NCBI RefSeq assembly: GCF_963675455.1
Contig: NZ_OY776217.1
Location: 3,148,001 to 3,212,000 of the forward strand
Reading direction: 5' to 3'
Origin: Emcibacter sp.
GTDB taxonomy: Bacteria; Pseudomonadota; Alphaproteobacteria; Sphingomonadales; Emcibacteraceae
DNA: 64,000 nucleotides
Shown here: positions 8,370 to 18,032 of the stretch, in pieces
Numbering within the stretch: the stretch's first letter is position 1
Layout of the letters: each line of letters begins with the position of its first letter
Position numbers and translations under genes: made by a program
Notes under the pieces: model-generated
The model's input: the letters and a program-made list of their open reading frames with translations, nothing else
Databases searched by the model: none
What the model was told of the DNA's origin: nothing

Positions 8370-8992
8370 TCCGAGGGCTCGATCAGCCCCTCCTGCATAG
8401 CTGCGTAAGCAGCTTCAGTCCGGTTGTTCACATTGAGAACCTGAAATATCGCAGAAATATGGACCCGGACCGTATTGTCCGCTATCCCTAGAGACCGCGC
8501 AATCTCCTTGTTGGATTTTCCCAGTGTTATATGCTTGAGGATTTCGAGTTGCCGCGACGTCAGGGACTCGAAACTGCGGTTTCTTTTCTCCGGCGAGCTC
8601 AGAAGGATGTTGTCAGGCACATACCGCCCGCCCTTCATGATCAATTGCAGGGCCTGTAGCATAATTTCACTGGACAATGACTTGGGAATATACCCCATAA
8701 CACCCATTTCCAGTCCACGCCGAACCAGGGTGCCATCTTCGGAACCGGACAAAATAACAACGGGCACCACAGGTGCCATCACCCTGATTTTCTTCAATCC
8801 CTCAAGTCCCGACATCCCCGGCAGGTCAAGATCCAGAAGAATCAGGTCAAAATCATCATCATTTTCAAGAATTGCAAACGCATCGGCGCAGTTTCCCGCT
8901 TCGAGAACCTCCACCCCCCTATCCATTTCATTCAGAACAAACTTGAGACCATCCCTGAACAGGGCGTGATCATCAACAAGAAGCATTCGCAT
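8366..8992 (-). CDS. LuxR/NarL-family response regulator
   Basis: 208 residues from the chosen ATG (MRMLLVDDHALFRDG), which has a strong AGGAGAGG site 6-7 bases upstream. An ATG 13 codons earlier would add a charged lysine/glutamate tail and has a poorer site. The receiver domain spans about 1-120 with phosphoacceptor Asp54 (LLDLDLPGMSG). A LuxR-type helix-turn-helix covers the last 60 residues (LTSRQLEILKHITLGKSNKEIA, then NTVRVHISAIF). It is the partner of the overlapping hybrid kinase and probably activates or represses transcription at a nearby promoter. The target is not shown by the sequence. Confidence 0.93.
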   Translation of the reverse strand: MRMLLVDDHALFRDGLKFVLNEMDRGVEVLEAGNCADAFAILENDDDFDLILLDLDLPGMSGLEGLKKIRVMAPVVPVVILSGSEDGTLVRRGLEMGVMGYIPKSLSSEIMLQALQLIMKGGRYVPDNILLSSPEKRNRSFESLTSRQLEILKHITLGKSNKEIARSLGIADNTVRVHISAIFQVLNVNNRTEAAYAAMQEGLIEPSD

Positions 8993-9316
8993 CTGTTTCC
9001 TCTCCTCAGATTCTTTTTTTTCTTTTTTCATGCTCTTGCTTCACATGTCCACATGGCTCCCCCGGAAGAGAACGATTTCAATCAGGCGAAATATGCTACA
9101 TTTTCAGGGATTGAAACTTTAGCACAGCTTAAAATATGATCCCAGAGAATTTACCATGTCGTCAACACTTATTCCGCGACTAACTTAGTACATATAGATT
9201 ATAATGATAAGCAATTTGTCTTATTTACGCCTCGCGGAACGAAGCATATGATATAAACCAGTAAGTAATTCTCTTGCTTCAGGATTTTTTGCTACAGGCA
9301 GTTTTGGGGGCACAGT

Positions 9317-9375
9317 AAAAGGGACGTTTCACCTTTTTCCGCTTTGGGGGGATCGGATAGGTGAAACGTCCTTTT
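9317..9375. repeat. long imperfect inverted repeat (hairpin or dyad)
   Basis: The left arm (9317-9334) and right arm (9359-9375) are complementary over 17 bases with one extra G in the left arm. The core is GGACGTTTCACCT. The 24-base loop is G-rich (GGGGGG at about 9346-9351). The loop is too long and there is no adjoining T-tract, so it is not a standard terminator. It could be a structured RNA, a dyad operator or a remnant of a small inverted-repeat element. Confidence 0.6.
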
Positions 9376-9600
9376 GCTCCAGAGGTAGAATCATACTACC
9401 TCATTACACATTAGAAATCAATAATGTTTTAAAGCATCACCCTGAATATTTTTCTATTTGTACGTGCACTACCCTCCACCCGCCGGGCAGAAATTGTCGA
9501 CAACTGACCGCCCTGGTAGTGGAAACAGAAAACCAAGAATTTCGCGGCCCGGCCATGAGGTATCGCAGAGAACCATATATTCAACGGGATAAAGATAGAA

Positions 9601-9619
9601 GTGCGCAGCTTTTGCGCAC
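9601..9619 (-). terminator. possible terminator of the hydantoinase-type operon
   Basis: GTGCGCA (9601-9607) pairs with TGCGCAC (9613-9619) around a 5-base loop, 45 bp past the stop of the transketolase-like gene. On the minus strand it is followed by a moderately T-rich stretch (TTCTATCTTTAT), weaker than a classical U-tract. Confidence 0.4.
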
Positions 9620-9663
9620 CTCAGCCACTTTCTTTTTTGAATTGCAGACTTTACTCCCTGGAC

Positions 9664-12021
9664 TTAGCGCTCCAGCCTGCCATGAGCGGCGACGATTGCG
9701 GCGCTGTCCAGCATGAAATATTCATAAAGATCGGGAAGATCGCCGCATTGGCCAAAACTTTCCACACCCAGCGGAACGACCGGATTGCCGCGGATACTGC
9801 CGATCCAGGACAGGTTCAGCGGATGACTGTCACAGACCGTGACGATCTCCACATCCCGGGCCAGTTGGGACAGAAGCGCTTCCACATGCGAAACCCCGGG
9901 TTTCTTTTCAAGCGCCCCTCTGCGACGCGCGCCGGACCAGTCGCGATAGAGCCGGTCGGACGACGTGATGGCAAGGACCGCAATATCCCTGTTGTCGGCC
10001 AGAAGTTCCTGCACCGCCCGCATCACCTCCGGCGCGATGGCTCCGGCATAGACAATGGCCTTTGTCGTTCCCGGCGTCGGGCGTCTCAGCCAGTAGCCGC
10101 CGTTGACAATGTCGGCGCGATCGCTCTCCGTCAGAGTGCGCGGGAGCTGTTCGATCTTGCGGGAGGAAAGCCGGAAATATACCGATGATCCATCCGCCTG
10201 CTGCATATGATTAAACGCCCATTCCAGAAGCACCGCCAGTTCGTCGCCATAGGCCGGTTCAACAGCCGTCAGGCCGGGCTGCGATAGCCCGACGAGCGGC
10301 GTGCCGATGGATTGGTGGGCACCGCCTTCCGGTCCCAGGGAAATCCCCGCCGGGGTCCCCACGATGATAAAGCGCGCATCCTGATAGGTCGCATAGTTGA
10401 GCGCATCAAGTCCCCGGTTGATAAAGGGATCATAGAGTGTGCCGACAGGCAACAGCCGCTCCCCGAAGTTCCTGGCCGAAAGACCAAGCTGGCCCAGGAG
10501 CGAAAAGAGATTATTCTCGGCGATGCCCAGCTCAATATGCTGTCCGCCGGGGCCCTTCCGCCAGAGCTGGGTGCTGGGGATCTGTTTGTCCTTGAAGACG
10601 TCGGCAACATCCTCCCGGGCGTAAAGCTTCCTGCGGTTAACCCAGGGACCAAGATTGGTGGAGGAAGTGACATCGGGACTCGCCGTGACAACGTGGTCCG
10701 CAAATTCGCCTTCTTCCTTGCCGAGCTCGAACATGATTTTGCCGAAAGCCTCCTGGGTGGAATATTTGTCACCTGCCGGAGTGGCAATGGCCGGCACTGC
10801 AATTTTCTCCACTTTCTCTGACAATTTTTTACGTTTCTGATAGGCGCAGTTGTCAATGAAATGAACGAGCCGGTCTTTTTCCTGGGGCATGCCTGCGAAT
10901 TTATCCCATTCCGCACCATCAGGGACGCCTTGAAGCTGCTGAAACTGCTCCATCTGTGCGGGACTCATCATGCCGGCATGATTGTCTTTGTGGCCCGCGA
11001 GGGGCAGTCCCTTCCCCTTGACCGTATAGGCGATAAAACACTGGGGTTGCTCACTCTGCCCCGCTTCATCAAATGCCTCGGTCAGGGTTTCCATATCATG
11101 ACCGCCCAGGTTGGTCATGATATCGGCAAGGGCGGCGTCATCGTGACTGTCGAGAAACGCCTTAAGACCGCTGGTTCCTGCCAGGTCCAGTTCAAGATGA
11201 CTGCGCCAGTCCGCGCCACCCTGATAGGTCAGGGCCGAATAAAGCTGGTTCGGGCAGCGGTCAATCCAGTCGACGACAGCTTCTCCTGCAGGGCCGTTGC
11301 GGGCCGCCAGCAGTTTCTTGCCGTATTTGAGCGGGGAGACCTTCCAGCCAAGGCTGTCAAAAACCCGGCTGATGCGTTCAAACAGGGCATCGTCAACCAC
11401 GCCGTCAAGGCTCTGGCGGTTGTAATCGATAACCCACCAGAGATTGCGCACCTGATGTTTCCAGCCTTCCAGCAGTGCCTCAAAAATATTCCCTTCGTCA
11501 AATTCAGCATCTCCCACCAGGGCGATCATCCGTCCCGGCGGCTTGTCGCCGCACCAGCCATGGTCGTGGACATAATCCTGGACCAGGGTATCGAACAGGG
11601 TTGCGGCGACCCCCATACCCACGGACCCGGTTGAATAATCTACGTCAGTTGTGTCCTTGGTAATGGAAGGATAGGACTGCACCCCGCCAAAACCCCTGAA
11701 TTTCTGAAGTTTATCCAGTGTCTGCCGCCCCATGAGATACATGATCGCATGCATGACCGGCGACGCATGGGGTTTCACTGCAATGCGGTCTTCCGCACGC
11801 ATGCTCTGAAAATAAAGAGCGGTCAGAATGGACGCACAGGAGGCGCTGGAGGCCTGGTGACCCCCGACCTTCAGGCCATCCCGTGACGGGCGAACATGGT
11901 TCGCGTGGTGGATCATATAGCTCGCAAGCCAAAGCACCTTCTTCTCGAGAAGTTCAAGTGCTTCCAGATCGACATATTTCCGGGAAGCAGAGGTAATTTT
12001 ATCTTTGGCTTGCGTCATCAT
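9664..12021 (-). CDS. ThDP-dependent transketolase / homodimeric 2-oxoacid dehydrogenase E1-like enzyme
   Basis: 785 residues. The N-terminal half carries the thiamine-diphosphate fold with GDAEFDEGNIFEAL (about 170-183) leading to IDYNRQS, the GDG...N signature. The second half has the pyrimidine-binding and C-terminal transketolase domains. The overall layout matches AceE-type homodimeric E1 and its MdeB-like relatives rather than the shorter pentose-phosphate transketolase. No E2 or E3 gene is nearby, so a stand-alone ketolase or decarboxylase role, or use of an E2 encoded elsewhere, are both possible. It has a strong Shine-Dalgarno (AAAGGAG) and begins 11 bp after the TonB receptor stop, so it is the last gene of the hydantoinase-type operon. 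Substrate unknown. Confidence 0.85.
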   Translation of the reverse strand: MMTQAKDKITSASRKYVDLEALELLEKKVLWLASYMIHHANHVRPSRDGLKVGGHQASSASCASILTALYFQSMRAEDRIAVKPHASPVMHAIMYLMGRQTLDKLQKFRGFGGVQSYPSITKDTTDVDYSTGSVGMGVAATLFDTLVQDYVHDHGWCGDKPPGRMIALVGDAEFDEGNIFEALLEGWKHQVRNLWWVIDYNRQSLDGVVDDALFERISRVFDSLGWKVSPLKYGKKLLAARNGPAGEAVVDWIDRCPNQLYSALTYQGGADWRSHLELDLAGTSGLKAFLDSHDDAALADIMTNLGGHDMETLTEAFDEAGQSEQPQCFIAYTVKGKGLPLAGHKDNHAGMMSPAQMEQFQQLQGVPDGAEWDKFAGMPQEKDRLVHFIDNCAYQKRKKLSEKVEKIAVPAIATPAGDKYSTQEAFGKIMFELGKEEGEFADHVVTASPDVTSSTNLGPWVNRRKLYAREDVADVFKDKQIPSTQLWRKGPGGQHIELGIAENNLFSLLGQLGLSARNFGERLLPVGTLYDPFINRGLDALNYATYQDARFIIVGTPAGISLGPEGGAHQSIGTPLVGLSQPGLTAVEPAYGDELAVLLEWAFNHMQQADGSSVYFRLSSRKIEQLPRTLTESDRADIVNGGYWLRRPTPGTTKAIVYAGAIAPEVMRAVQELLADNRDIAVLAITSSDRLYRDWSGARRRGALEKKPGVSHVEALLSQLARDVEIVTVCDSHPLNLSWIGSIRGNPVVPLGVESFGQCGDLPDLYEYFMLDSAAIVAAHGRLER

Positions 12022-12032
12022 AATTTACTCCT

Positions 12033-14258
12033 TTAGAACCTGAATGTTGCTTCGGCGCCATAAACCCGCGGCCTGCCGGGATATCCGACATCAATGGCAA
12101 GGCCAAGGAATTCACCGGGATTAAAGTCCGTGTAATAGCGCTCGTTCAACAGGTTCTTCACATAGGCCGAAACTGACCAGCTTTCTGCACTTGCAGTTGC
12201 CCGAAGGTTGATCATATGGATCGGGTCCTGGACATCCTGGTTGTCAATCTGCCAGTATTTTTTACCGCGATATTCATAGTCAAACCGCAGCATGCCCTCA
12301 ATGGCATCCGTCACTTCAAAATCATACTGGATACCGGCATTGATGGTCCAGTCTGTCGTTTTCGGAGTACGGCTTCCCACCACAAGCGACATGTCGACAC
12401 CTGCAGATGTCAGCCCTGCAATAAGATCTTCCGATCCCACTTTCTTGATTTCCGTATCTGTATAGCCGATCCCGCCGAAAAGCTTGATGTCTTCCGTCAG
12501 GGCGGCCTGGAAATCGATATCGAGACCCCAGATGGCCACATCTTCCAGATTCTGGATGATTTGCTGTCCGGTGGCAAGATCCAGAAAGAAGAACTGGAAA
12601 TCATCACTATTGGAATAAAAGACAGCAGCATTCAGCACAAGACGATTGTCAAACCAGGATGTTTTCGCCCCCAGTTCATAGTTGGTCAGGGTTTCGTCCT
12701 CGAACACGGGAAAGGTCACCACAGGGGCGTTAAAACCGCCGGACCGGAATCCCGTACTGTAAGTGGCATACCCAAGACTATCCTCGTTGAATTGATAGGT
12801 CAGGGTTGCCTTTGGCTGGACGCTTGTGAAGGTTCTTTCACGAACAAGACCGGAGACGGGGTCTGTCTGCTCCCTGCTGTCTTCATCATAACGCAGAGAC
12901 ACCTGGGCCATCAGTTTATCCGTCAGATCATACTCCGCCTGACCGAAAAGGGACCATGCGTCGTTTGAATTGCTTTCCTGGCTGTTTACAAATACCAGGC
13001 TTGGGTCATCAATCTGACTGCGTTCCCCCGTAACATCGGCAAACAATCTGGTATGCAGATCACGGTTGGTGTGAATGAAAAAGCCGCCGAGTATATACCG
13101 GAACCTGTCTTCATCGGGGGAGACAAACCTCACTTCCTGACTCAGGAGATCAAGATCCAGGTCCTGCCCCTGACCGATACCGATTGTGCCGGCAGGTGTG
13201 GGGAAAGCACCGATACTGTCGAGAAAACCGAGCAGTCCTGCAAAACCGCCAAATGTCGGGTCGAAGGCCTGGTTGGAAAAATCGATGTCTGCCCGGTAAT
13301 ATTCTTTCAGGTCCGTGTAACCGGTAATGGAGGTCAGGACACCGTACTCGGTTTCCAGGTCAATCTTGGCGGTGAATTCCGCGGTTTCCCCATTGGTCAG
13401 CCCAAGGATATTTTCATTGGGATTAAAAATATCGTTTGCGCTTCCGTCCCTGATCGTCGGATCTCCGTTATGGCGGACCGGTACATCATAACTGGAGCCC
13501 GCCTGGTATTTCCGGTAGGAGGCACGAAGATCGAGCGTCAGATTGTCACTGGCCCGGATATCCAGCTTCCCGCGGAAGGAATAGTCATGATCCACAAAAT
13601 CCGCTTTCTGATCCAGAAAGTCGTTATTGATCAGACCGTCGGTCTGCCGGTAAGATCCCGCCACCCTGAACAGCACTTTATCTTCCACAATCGGGCCGCT
13701 GACGACGCCATCCAAGTTGAAGCCAACACCATTTGAAATCCCAGCTGTCACCTTGCCTTCCATCTCATTTGTCGGTTGTTTGGTGACAATATTGATCGCA
13801 CCGCCAATGGCGTTGCGTCCATAGAGCGCACCCTGCGGCCCCTTGAGCACCTCGATCCGTTCAATGTCGAACAAATCCATCTTGAACTGCTTCTGGTTAT
13901 TCTGCGGCACCCCGTCAACAACAATGGCGACGGGGGAGTCTGCATTGTTAATCTGCGTCACGCCCCTCAACACCACAAAAGTGTTGCCGTAGGTGAAAGA
14001 GTCATCAAGCGTCATGTTCGGCGTCATGTCGATGAAGTCCTGGGTGGAGGAAATACCGGCGTTTGCGATATCACTCGAAGTAAACGCCGTCACTGCCACC
14101 GGCACTTCCTGAAGCCGCTGTTCGCGGTACTGGGATGTCACCACAATTTCTTCAAGGGTAATCAGGTTTTCCTCATCCGCCGCAAAAGCGGCTGAGAAAG
14201 GCATTAAAATGGCCAAAGCTGTTGATGTGGCCAGTATGTTTTTTCGGTTGTATGTCAC
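12033..14258 (-). CDS. TonB-dependent outer-membrane receptor
   Basis: 741 residues with a GTG start preceded by AGGAGG at 9 bases. A signal peptide ends near residue 26 (AAFAADEE). A TonB-box-like stretch (LEEIVVTSQ) and the plug domain (GPQGALYGRNAIGGAINIVT) follow, then a beta-barrel ending in the aromatic-terminated strand EATFRF. It lies between the creatininase-like and E1-like genes of one operon, so it probably imports the operon's substrate rather than a siderophore. The 135 bp gap before it could contain an extra promoter. Ligand unknown. Confidence 0.93.
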   Translation of the reverse strand: MTYNRKNILATSTALAILMPFSAAFAADEENLITLEEIVVTSQYREQRLQEVPVAVTAFTSSDIANAGISSTQDFIDMTPNMTLDDSFTYGNTFVVLRGVTQINNADSPVAIVVDGVPQNNQKQFKMDLFDIERIEVLKGPQGALYGRNAIGGAINIVTKQPTNEMEGKVTAGISNGVGFNLDGVVSGPIVEDKVLFRVAGSYRQTDGLINNDFLDQKADFVDHDYSFRGKLDIRASDNLTLDLRASYRKYQAGSSYDVPVRHNGDPTIRDGSANDIFNPNENILGLTNGETAEFTAKIDLETEYGVLTSITGYTDLKEYYRADIDFSNQAFDPTFGGFAGLLGFLDSIGAFPTPAGTIGIGQGQDLDLDLLSQEVRFVSPDEDRFRYILGGFFIHTNRDLHTRLFADVTGERSQIDDPSLVFVNSQESNSNDAWSLFGQAEYDLTDKLMAQVSLRYDEDSREQTDPVSGLVRERTFTSVQPKATLTYQFNEDSLGYATYSTGFRSGGFNAPVVTFPVFEDETLTNYELGAKTSWFDNRLVLNAAVFYSNSDDFQFFFLDLATGQQIIQNLEDVAIWGLDIDFQAALTEDIKLFGGIGYTDTEIKKVGSEDLIAGLTSAGVDMSLVVGSRTPKTTDWTINAGIQYDFEVTDAIEGMLRFDYEYRGKKYWQIDNQDVQDPIHMINLRATASAESWSVSAYVKNLLNERYYTDFNPGEFLGLAIDVGYPGRPRVYGAEATFRF

Positions 14259-14393
14259 TCTAAATTTCCTCCTGTTTATTAACTTGAACCACCATCGATT
14301 TCTCGATAGTTACTGAACTGCTTCCACTCTCTTGATCCGGTGTGTGCTATTCCCGCGACTTCTCCCTAAGTCAGGGCTGGTATCCGTCCGTCA

Positions 14394-15146
14394 TCAGGAC
14401 TGAAAGAACTCTTTGCAGTGTCCTGTTATGTCCTTGACGGCCTGCTCGAAAACCCTGCCGCCATCTTCCGGATTTGCGGCGCGGACATCCGACCCGATCC
14501 GTCCGTCTTTGAACCGTCGCCGGTAGTCATAGCCATTGTGAATATCAAGGGGCGACCCCTCCGCAGCAACGAACAGGTCCGGTGCCGCCGGCTTGATGCT
14601 TTCAGGGCAAAGATACTGGGTGATGGCGATCTCGCTTGCGGTTGCATGCGCACCGTCCTTTTCGGCGAAAATTTCCCTGATCATGGCATCCGTTTTCGGC
14701 ATCATCCACCAGTTCACCAGCGCACAGAGTGTTTCCGAGGTTTCGGTCTCCGGCCTCATGCTGACACCGGCATAAAACTCGTTGAACGCGGAAAGGGTAG
14801 GCGCAATATTGCCGCCGTGCCCGTTGATGAAATAGATACGACGAAATCCGTGCTTTGAAAGTGAAGTTATCCAGTCGACCAGCACCTGAATATAGGTTGA
14901 CGGCCGCAGGGTCATGGAGCCGGAAAAAGCCATGTGATGCTGCGCCATCCCAACCGCGAGCGGCGGCGCCACGTAGCATCCAATCCGTTCCGCGCAAGCC
15001 TCGGCAATGGCATTAGCGATAATGAAATCTGTACCCATCAAACCGGTCGGGCCATGCTGTTCGGTCGAACCGATGGGAATGATGATCCCTTTATTCTCTG
15101 CAAGATAGCTTTCAACCTCGACCCATGTTGACAATGCAAGTTTCAC
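14394..15146 (-). CDS. creatininase-family amidohydrolase
   Basis: 250 residues from a GTG start with an AAGGAAG site. The in-frame extension upstream would run into the DUF917 stop region and is not needed. Family hallmarks are the metal-binding GSTEQHGP (near residue 29), the GTDFIIAN segment, the QHHMAFSG block and INGHGGN (about 128). Creatininase-type enzymes hydrolyse cyclic amides such as creatinine or formylated amines using a dinuclear metal. Here it follows DUF917 and hydantoinase-like genes, so a step in opening or hydrolysing a cyclic imide/amide ring is likely. The exact substrate is not determinable. Confidence 0.88.
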   Translation of the reverse strand: MKLALSTWVEVESYLAENKGIIIPIGSTEQHGPTGLMGTDFIIANAIAEACAERIGCYVAPPLAVGMAQHHMAFSGSMTLRPSTYIQVLVDWITSLSKHGFRRIYFINGHGGNIAPTLSAFNEFYAGVSMRPETETSETLCALVNWWMMPKTDAMIREIFAEKDGAHATASEIAITQYLCPESIKPAAPDLFVAAEGSPLDIHNGYDYRRRFKDGRIGSDVRAANPEDGGRVFEQAVKDITGHCKEFFQS

Positions 15147-15180
15147 GATCTTTTCTTCCTTTCGACGTTCCTGGAATTCT

Positions 15181-16275
15181 TCAACGACCCAGACGTTCAA
15201 TGGGTTCATAATCCACATCCAGCCCGAAACCGGCCGGGCCGAAAATGGCAAGCGCCTCCGGTGACCTCATGACGTCCGGCACGCTGACGCCGATCACTTT
15301 CACGCGCTGTCCGTATTTCAGGTTTTCCGTCGTGATGGGTTCGCCGGTTTCCCGGTCAACAATGCAGATCAGATCGGGCACCATGGCGACAGGAGTACTA
15401 TCCTTGAAGGCAATCAGATATTCGTTCTGGAAAACCACCTCCAGTTTGGAATCGCTGTTTTGCAGATCGTCGAGGATCACCCGACCAACGGAAAAGCCGC
15501 CTTTGGTCTCACGCAACAGGTCAGTCACCTTGCCATCAAAAAGAACCCTGGCGATACGGCTGATCTTTTCTGATTCGAGGAAGTTGATCAGGGCATCCAC
15601 TACATTCACATGCGCCTCACGCGCTTCGCGGATGGCCTGGCCGATGTCCACCGCAAGGGTGATGGTATTGAGTACGGCGTGATCCTTGATCTGCCGGCCG
15701 GTCAGGGGATAGCAGGCCATCTGCCCGATGCCGCCCATACGCACACAGATTTCGCGGCAATAGCGTTCCGCATCGACATTTTCGACCGTGGAAATGGTCG
15801 CCACGCTGTTTTTGTCATCGGCAATCACATTGGGGTTGCTGGAGAGGCCGGCCACATTGTAGGTGGTCATCTGCAGTTCCGGAAAGGCCCGCCCCATACC
15901 ATCGGCATCAATTACCGGCAGACCGGTCAGCGCGCCAACAACAAGCGGCATAGAGGCATTGATACCGCCCGCTTCAACCGGCATGACCGCATCCACCTTG
16001 TATCCCAGATATTGTTCCGCCTGGCGCAGGGCGGCCACATTGGCCGGTCCACTGGGGATCTTTTCATTGATCACCGTCGGCGCGCCCATGGTCAGTATAT
16101 TAATTGCCGTCTTTGCATCGTCGAAATCTTTCGGATCGACAATGGTCACAGTCCTGCCCTCGTCAAGAACCTGTTTTAACATCAGGCGCCCGGCGTAGGG
16201 ATCCCCGCCCCCGCCTGTTCCCAGGAAAGCGGATCCTCTGATAAAATCTTCCAAATTTGTGTGATTAATCTGCAT
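15181..16275 (-). CDS. DUF917 family protein (hydantoinase-associated)
   Basis: 364 residues. The glycine-rich N-terminus (GSAFLGTGGGGDPYAG, about 14-29) and the MPVEAGG/INASMPLVVGALTGLPVIDADGMGR region are typical of DUF917, whose members are nearly always encoded beside HyuA-type ATPases. At least one family member is known as an S-methyl thiohydantoin desulfurase. The ribosome site GGAAGAAC lies 6 bases before the ATG. It sits 14 bp after the HyuA-like gene and 34 bp before the creatininase-like gene, so the three are co-transcribed and probably act on one heterocyclic substrate. Confidence 0.88.
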   Translation of the reverse strand: MQINHTNLEDFIRGSAFLGTGGGGDPYAGRLMLKQVLDEGRTVTIVDPKDFDDAKTAINILTMGAPTVINEKIPSGPANVAALRQAEQYLGYKVDAVMPVEAGGINASMPLVVGALTGLPVIDADGMGRAFPELQMTTYNVAGLSSNPNVIADDKNSVATISTVENVDAERYCREICVRMGGIGQMACYPLTGRQIKDHAVLNTITLAVDIGQAIREAREAHVNVVDALINFLESEKISRIARVLFDGKVTDLLRETKGGFSVGRVILDDLQNSDSKLEVVFQNEYLIAFKDSTPVAMVPDLICIVDRETGEPITTENLKYGQRVKVIGVSVPDVMRSPEALAIFGPAGFGLDVDYEPIERLGR

Positions 16276-16289
16276 ATCAGTTCTTCCAA

Positions 16290-17885
16290 TCAGGCCGATG
16301 TTGTTTCAAGTAGTTCGCCGACAACCTTTACCCGCAGCCTCACGGCACCACCGGGCAGATAACTCAGGGGAAGTTCCTCGATGTCGACAATTTTTATACT
16401 TTCCGGGCTGGCCCCGGCATTGAGGCAGTTTTCCTGCGCCTCCTGTTTGGCCGCCGCCAGGGCTTTTTCCCGGCCCAGTTCAGTGTAGGAATAGATCCGA
16501 TCAACTTCACCGCCGACCTGGGCGATAGCCGCCCCAATGGCATTCGCCACACCAAAATTTTCCGGGATAAGAAGTTCGGACGTGCCTTTGAGATCGCGGG
16601 ACACAATAATGCTGCCGCCACCGACCAGAATAACCGGGGTATCCTCCTTGCTGGTCTTCATGCGGTCCACCGCTGTTTCGATCATGGCGTGGATCTTGTC
16701 TTCCACCTGCCTGACGAAGTCCTTGTCCAGATGGGCCACCCGGTCGGGATCTCCCAGTGTCGCATGTCCCCCGGCAACGATCACATCCGTAACCGTCATA
16801 ATGTCTCCGCCAAAAACCAGCGCATCATCAGTTAGCCGATAACCGACGGAATCGGGCCCGATCTGGATGTCACCATTACCTTTCTGGCGGACAATACTGC
16901 CGCCGCCGAGACCAATGGAAAGGATATCCGGCATCCTGAAGTTAGTCCGCACCCCGCCGATGTCGACCGGAATGGAAGATTCCCGGGGAAAGCCGTTGGT
17001 CAACACCCCGACATCGGTTGTCGTCCCCCCGATATCCACCACGATGGCCTCTTCCCTGGCGGTCAGGTTTGCAGCCCCCCGCATGCTGTTTGTCGGACCG
17101 GAGGCAAAGGTCAGGACGGGATATTTTGCGACATAATCCTCGCTCATCAGGGTGCCGTCGTTCTGGCTTACAAACAGGGGGGCGTCGATTTTCAGCTCCT
17201 CGAGTGCCGCGCGGAAACCACCGACAACCGTCTCCACAAAATTCGACAACGACGCATTCATGATGGTCGCATTTTCGCGCTCGATCAGCCCCAGCCGGCC
17301 GATTTCGTTGGACAGGGTAATCTTCACCCCGGGACATTCACGTTTCAGGATTTCCGCCGCCCGTTCCTCCATGGAAATATCAATCGCGGAAAAAAGGCTG
17401 GAGATGGCCACGGCAGTGATGTTGCGCTGCCTGATCTGGCGCGCCACCGCCATGATTTCCTCTTCCCTCAGGGCCGTGATCTCGCGGCCGTCAAATTCGT
17501 TACCGCCATGCACCAGGAAGATATTGTTGCCCACAACCGTTCGCAGGTCGGCGGGCCAGTCCGTATAGGGCAGAATACTTGTGGTGGCCGGCAGGGCGAT
17601 ACGGATAACCGCCACCTCCACCAACTGCTTTCTTTCGATAAAGGCATTTGTGAACTGGGTGGTACCGATCATCACCTGATCGATATCTTCCGCCTTCACG
17701 TCGGCCTGCTCCATAACCGCCCGGGCGGCAGCGGCGACTCCGGATCCGATATCGCCGCTTGTAGGCACTTTGATGGAGACACATACTTTTGATCCGTCCA
17801 TCAAAATGGCATCTGTATTGGTTCCACCGACGTCGATGCCAATTCTAATATTTTTCTCTTTTCCCATTCCTGATCCCGGTTTCAT
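16290..17885 (-). CDS. hydantoinase/oxoprolinase family protein (HyuA-like)
   Basis: About 531 residues from the chosen ATG. An ATG six codons later (17867) and an upstream TTG at 17924 are alternatives. The N-terminal Hydant_A_N domain begins IRIGIDVGGTNTDAILMDG, and a second ASKHA-type ATPase block (VVDIGGTTTDVGVLTNG) lies near residue 280, both phosphate-binding loops of the family. Related enzymes use ATP to open hydantoin or 5-oxoproline rings. This is the long form paired with DUF917 rather than with HyuB. It is the first gene of the operon, downstream of a gap bearing AAAGGAC repeats and the LAL-type regulator gene. Confidence 0.9.
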   Translation of the reverse strand: MKPGSGMGKEKNIRIGIDVGGTNTDAILMDGSKVCVSIKVPTSGDIGSGVAAAARAVMEQADVKAEDIDQVMIGTTQFTNAFIERKQLVEVAVIRIALPATTSILPYTDWPADLRTVVGNNIFLVHGGNEFDGREITALREEEIMAVARQIRQRNITAVAISSLFSAIDISMEERAAEILKRECPGVKITLSNEIGRLGLIERENATIMNASLSNFVETVVGGFRAALEELKIDAPLFVSQNDGTLMSEDYVAKYPVLTFASGPTNSMRGAANLTAREEAIVVDIGGTTTDVGVLTNGFPRESSIPVDIGGVRTNFRMPDILSIGLGGGSIVRQKGNGDIQIGPDSVGYRLTDDALVFGGDIMTVTDVIVAGGHATLGDPDRVAHLDKDFVRQVEDKIHAMIETAVDRMKTSKEDTPVILVGGGSIIVSRDLKGTSELLIPENFGVANAIGAAIAQVGGEVDRIYSYTELGREKALAAAKQEAQENCLNAGASPESIKIVDIEELPLSYLPGGAVRLRVKVVGELLETTSA

Positions 17886-18032
17886 ATCTTCAGATTGTCC
17901 TCTCACTGATCCTGTTGGCGCCAAGCCATCACCAGGGCAGTGTCCATATGTCTCTCAGAGAAAGACGCTCAGAAGACGGTACTGATTAATCCGCGGGAAA
18001 CCCAATAATCTTTGGAACGGGGTCCCCCACTT

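Larger units (their letters stand above)
8993..9663. other. 671 bp non-coding gap with a long inverted repeat
   Basis: This gap separates the response-regulator start from the end of the transketolase-like gene and should hold the promoter of the two-component operon. It contains an 18/17-base inverted repeat at 9317-9334 and 9359-9375 and a smaller hairpin at 9601-9619. No convincing coding frame is visible: a 65-residue frame near 9519 lacks a ribosome site and protein-like composition. Confidence 0.6.

Noticed and set aside
9346..9351. G-quadruplex in the loop of the long inverted repeat
   Set aside because: Only three G-runs of three or more are near each other, one short of a standard intramolecular quadruplex.
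17886..17924. Start of the HyuA-like protein at an upstream TTG
   Set aside because: The extension has no ribosome site and precedes the usual family N-terminus. ATGs at 17885 and 17867 are more plausible.
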